Below are positions 62,631-64,000 of a stretch of DNA of 64,000 nt, one piece after another. Position 1 is the first letter of the stretch, and each line of letters starts with the position of its first letter. The stretch comes from CAYTGM01 sp964437365 (GTDB taxonomy: Bacteria > Sumerlaeota > Sumerlaeia > SLMS01), in NCBI GenBank assembly GCA_964437365.1, contig CAYTGM010000008.1, positions 150,215-214,214 of the forward strand. The letters run 5' to 3'. Made by a program: the position numbers and the translations under genes. The notes under the pieces were generated by a model. That model had not been told where the DNA came from. It searched no databases and worked only from the letters and a program-made list of their open reading frames with translations.

Positions 62631-63076
62631 TTAGAGTCTATTCACACAGCGGGTAATTCCCGTTTTCATTAAAGCTTCCCGGAAATTAAGAAGATATCCC
62701 AACCTCAGACCCATCAGTCTCATGTATGTTTGTACCTGTTTTTTGTGGGACTCACATATTTTTTCAACGGACTTAAGTTCTAGAAGTACTTTTTCTTCAA
62801 CGATGATATCGGCTCGAAAACCCTCTTCCAGCGTAACATCTTTATAGGTGACAGGAATACTTACCTGTCTTTGTACATTTAGTCCCTGCTGTTCAAGTTC
62901 ATAACAGAGCACGGCTTCATAAACAGTTTCTAAAAGCCCCGGCCCCAGCTCTTTATGGATGGCCAAACAACAGTCTATTACAATTGTTCCAATTTGATTT
63001 TCGTTTAGAGATTGAAGATGCTGTGTTTTCATTGTAGAATCCTTTTTTCTCTGCGCCTCCGCGCCTCTGCGGGATG
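62351..63076 (-). mobile_element. GxxExxY unit bounded by a ~31-bp inverted repeat of CTCTGCG type
   Basis: ATCCCGCAGAGGCGCAGAGG and the following GCGCAGAGAAAA (62351-62381) are repeated inverted at 63045-63075 with one mismatch. The repeat has an internal 9-base periodicity (CTCTGCGCC). The unit lies exactly between the RecA-like gene (stop 63086) and the small-protein gene (start 62330). Similar CTCTGCG repeats next to GxxExxY genes are, to my recollection, common in other genomes. Confidence 0.7.
62631..63032 (-). CDS. GxxExxY family protein
   Basis: ATG 63032 has AAAAGGATT upstream and gives 133 residues; an earlier start at 63089 would translate the repeat (RRGAEAQRKK). The name-giving motif is GPGLLETVYEAVLCYELEQQG (G-x2-E-x2-Y), followed by 'VTYKDVTLEEGFRADIIVEEKVLLELKSVEKI' with Asp and ExK as in PD-(D/E)XK nucleases, 'HKKQVQTYMRLMGLRLGYLLNF'. 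Its function is unknown in general; a nuclease-like role is suggested by the core. It is intact, unlike the copy at 59189-59587, and interrupts the RecA-like/PolB operon. Confidence 0.88.
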   Translation of the reverse strand: MKTQHLQSLNENQIGTIVIDCCLAIHKELGPGLLETVYEAVLCYELEQQGLNVQRQVSIPVTYKDVTLEEGFRADIIVEEKVLLELKSVEKICESHKKQVQTYMRLMGLRLGYLLNFREALMKTGITRCVNRL

Positions 63077-63085
63077 CCTTCGTCT

Positions 63086-63796
63086 TCAAACCTTAATTTC
63101 AATCTGTGTATAGATAGTCTCATTCGTTTCTCTCTCCGCGAATTGAGGACTCCTCCTTCTTTTGCCTCCCAGTTGCTGGAAGGTGAAAGCTCCGCCGGCC
63201 AGCATGCGCAGACGCGTCATCACATCCGCTGCCCGAGCTACCTGGTTGGCCCAGGGTCGTATAGAAGGTACGCCCTCTTCCTTGCTCTCTTCGCCAACGG
63301 TGACCAGCAGCGAAAAGCCCCGCTGACGTAACTGCGAGAGCGAACGCAGCGTCCGACGGAAAAAGTGTTCCCGCTCGAAGCGTGGAATCTGCTCGTCCAG
63401 AAAAAGCGACTCCAACCCCAGCACCACCAGCAGCGGAGGCTCGGGTTTCGTGGGCAGAGCCGGAAACTTCTCTGTCGCCAGCGCTGAGAGTTGATGGATC
63501 GTGAAAGCTCGTGAAAGATAAATCCGCGAGAGAACCTCCTGGGGGTCCAGCGCCATGCAGCGTGCCCAGTGGGAAAAACGGTAGGCGTCGAAGCGATTAC
63601 AGGCATCGGCGCAGTAGATAACCCGCTCTTCCGTGAGAAGACGCGCCACGCCGGCGAGCACCATGGGCATCTCGCGCTGAGGAAGCTGCAGGCCGACAAA
63701 GGAAGGTCCACGAAGAGAATATCCCACGGGACCGGTCAGTTGCACGGCGCCGCCGCTCTGCCAGGGATCGCTGTCCATGTAGGGTGAAACGGCCAT
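63086..63796 (-). CDS. RecA/RadA-like protein without Walker motifs
   Basis: The 236-residue protein follows the RecA/RadA core order. 'VIYCADACNRFDAYRFSHWARCMALDPQEVLSRIYLSRAFTIHQLSAL' corresponds to the strand with the catalytic Glu and the following 'GLDPEEVLxNIxxARAF' of RadA, and 'PPLLVVLGLESLFLDEQIPRFEREHFFRRTLRSLSQLRQRGFSLLVT' to the Walker B region. The Walker A loop is missing (VGYSLRGPSFVGLQL) and the Walker B Asp is replaced (VVLGLES), so ATP hydrolysis is unlikely. Inactive RecA homologues such as ImuA act as scaffolds for translesion polymerases. It is the first gene of the operon seen here. Confidence 0.75.
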   Translation of the reverse strand: MAVSPYMDSDPWQSGGAVQLTGPVGYSLRGPSFVGLQLPQREMPMVLAGVARLLTEERVIYCADACNRFDAYRFSHWARCMALDPQEVLSRIYLSRAFTIHQLSALATEKFPALPTKPEPPLLVVLGLESLFLDEQIPRFEREHFFRRTLRSLSQLRQRGFSLLVTVGEESKEEGVPSIRPWANQVARAADVMTRLRMLAGGAFTFQQLGGKRRRSPQFAERETNETIYTQIEIKV

Positions 63797-64000
63797 TGTT
63801 TGTCGAAGCTCCTCTCAAAAAGGCGAATAAAAAGTAAAACACACGGAGGGGGAGGATTCGTCAACGATAAAGGCGAAAAAAATACGAAGATGGTGAATGG
63901 GTGAGGACAAACGAACGGAAGAGTGAGTGCGCCTGGCCCCTCCTGGGATCGCTGATCTCCTGAGGCTGTCCCAGAACGAGAGCTTCTTCCTTGGCTTTGT
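63797..64000. other. Upstream region of the RecA-like/PolB operon
   Basis: On the minus strand AGGAG lies 12 bases before the ATG, and TTGACG (63863-63858) is a possible -35 box with a weak TGTTTT 17 bases on. No LexA-type box is recognised. A minus-strand frame without stops extends from 63863 past the right edge (~45 codons), but its sequence does not look like a known protein. Confidence 0.25.

Noticed and set aside
63861..64000. A minus-strand frame open to the right edge as a possible upstream gene of the operon
   Set aside because: Only about 45 codons are visible, with no recognisable motif, and it would end at the possible promoter of the RecA-like gene.

Overview
The window looks like a chromosomal segment of a Gram-negative bacterium of roughly 50% GC. 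The evidence for an outer membrane is kdsB (Kdo activation for LPS), several lipoproteins, and a type II secretion/type IV pilus-like pseudopilin cluster. The mix of tandem GspG-like pseudopilins, a lamin-tail domain in GspK, Golvesin-type and sialate-esterase secreted proteins, a RAYT transposase and GxxExxY genes recalls poorly cultured phyla such as Sumerlaeota, Hydrogenedentota or relatives of the PVC group. That placement is a guess, not a determination.

Layout. 1-488: the start of a uracil-DNA-glycosylase-like gene cut by the left edge. 792-9735: one long operon of nine pseudopilin genes (GspH, I, J, K and five GspG-like) closed by a strong terminator. 9803-15739: a lipoprotein and glycosyltransferase pair, two large secreted proteins and a cupin. 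15792-21966: tRNA-Cys, ribulokinase, a complex intergenic region, a family 3 glycosidase and the ComM-type ATPase. 22011-23924: a RAYT transposase gene between two 405-bp palindromic units, with a 201-bp tandem amplification. 23944-28210: a deacetylase, lipoproteins, tRNA-Ser, and small zinc-ribbon and PilZ proteins. 28375-44146: housekeeping and envelope genes (serA, dapA-like, flippase, ribF, SAM hydrolase, deacetylase, carboxypeptidase, kdsB, GT2, copA). 44544-59184: pirin, queF, sialate esterase, glpK, amidohydrolase, an ADH-esterase pair, parvulin, ilvA, a CBM9-like protein, an orphan prepilin and a methyltransferase.

59617-63796 is the most unusual part. A minus-strand operon encodes a RecA-like protein without Walker motifs, a small conserved protein, and a B-family DNA polymerase with a PolB2-type degenerate motif C and degraded exonuclease motifs. 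By analogy with ImuA-ImuB-DnaE2 this may be an alternative lesion-bypass mutasome. Two GxxExxY genes, each boxed by its own inverted repeat, have settled in its gene junctions; one is intact and one carries an in-frame TAG.

Several dispersed noncoding repeats link distant parts of the window: a ~160-bp MITE-like family (three copies, each next to a stop codon or just past a gene), a ~170-bp intergenic pair, and the heptamer TCTATAC, which by eye occurs about 30 times. Most secreted non-lipoproteins end in a short motif with an aromatic residue, of the type SWxxF/Y.
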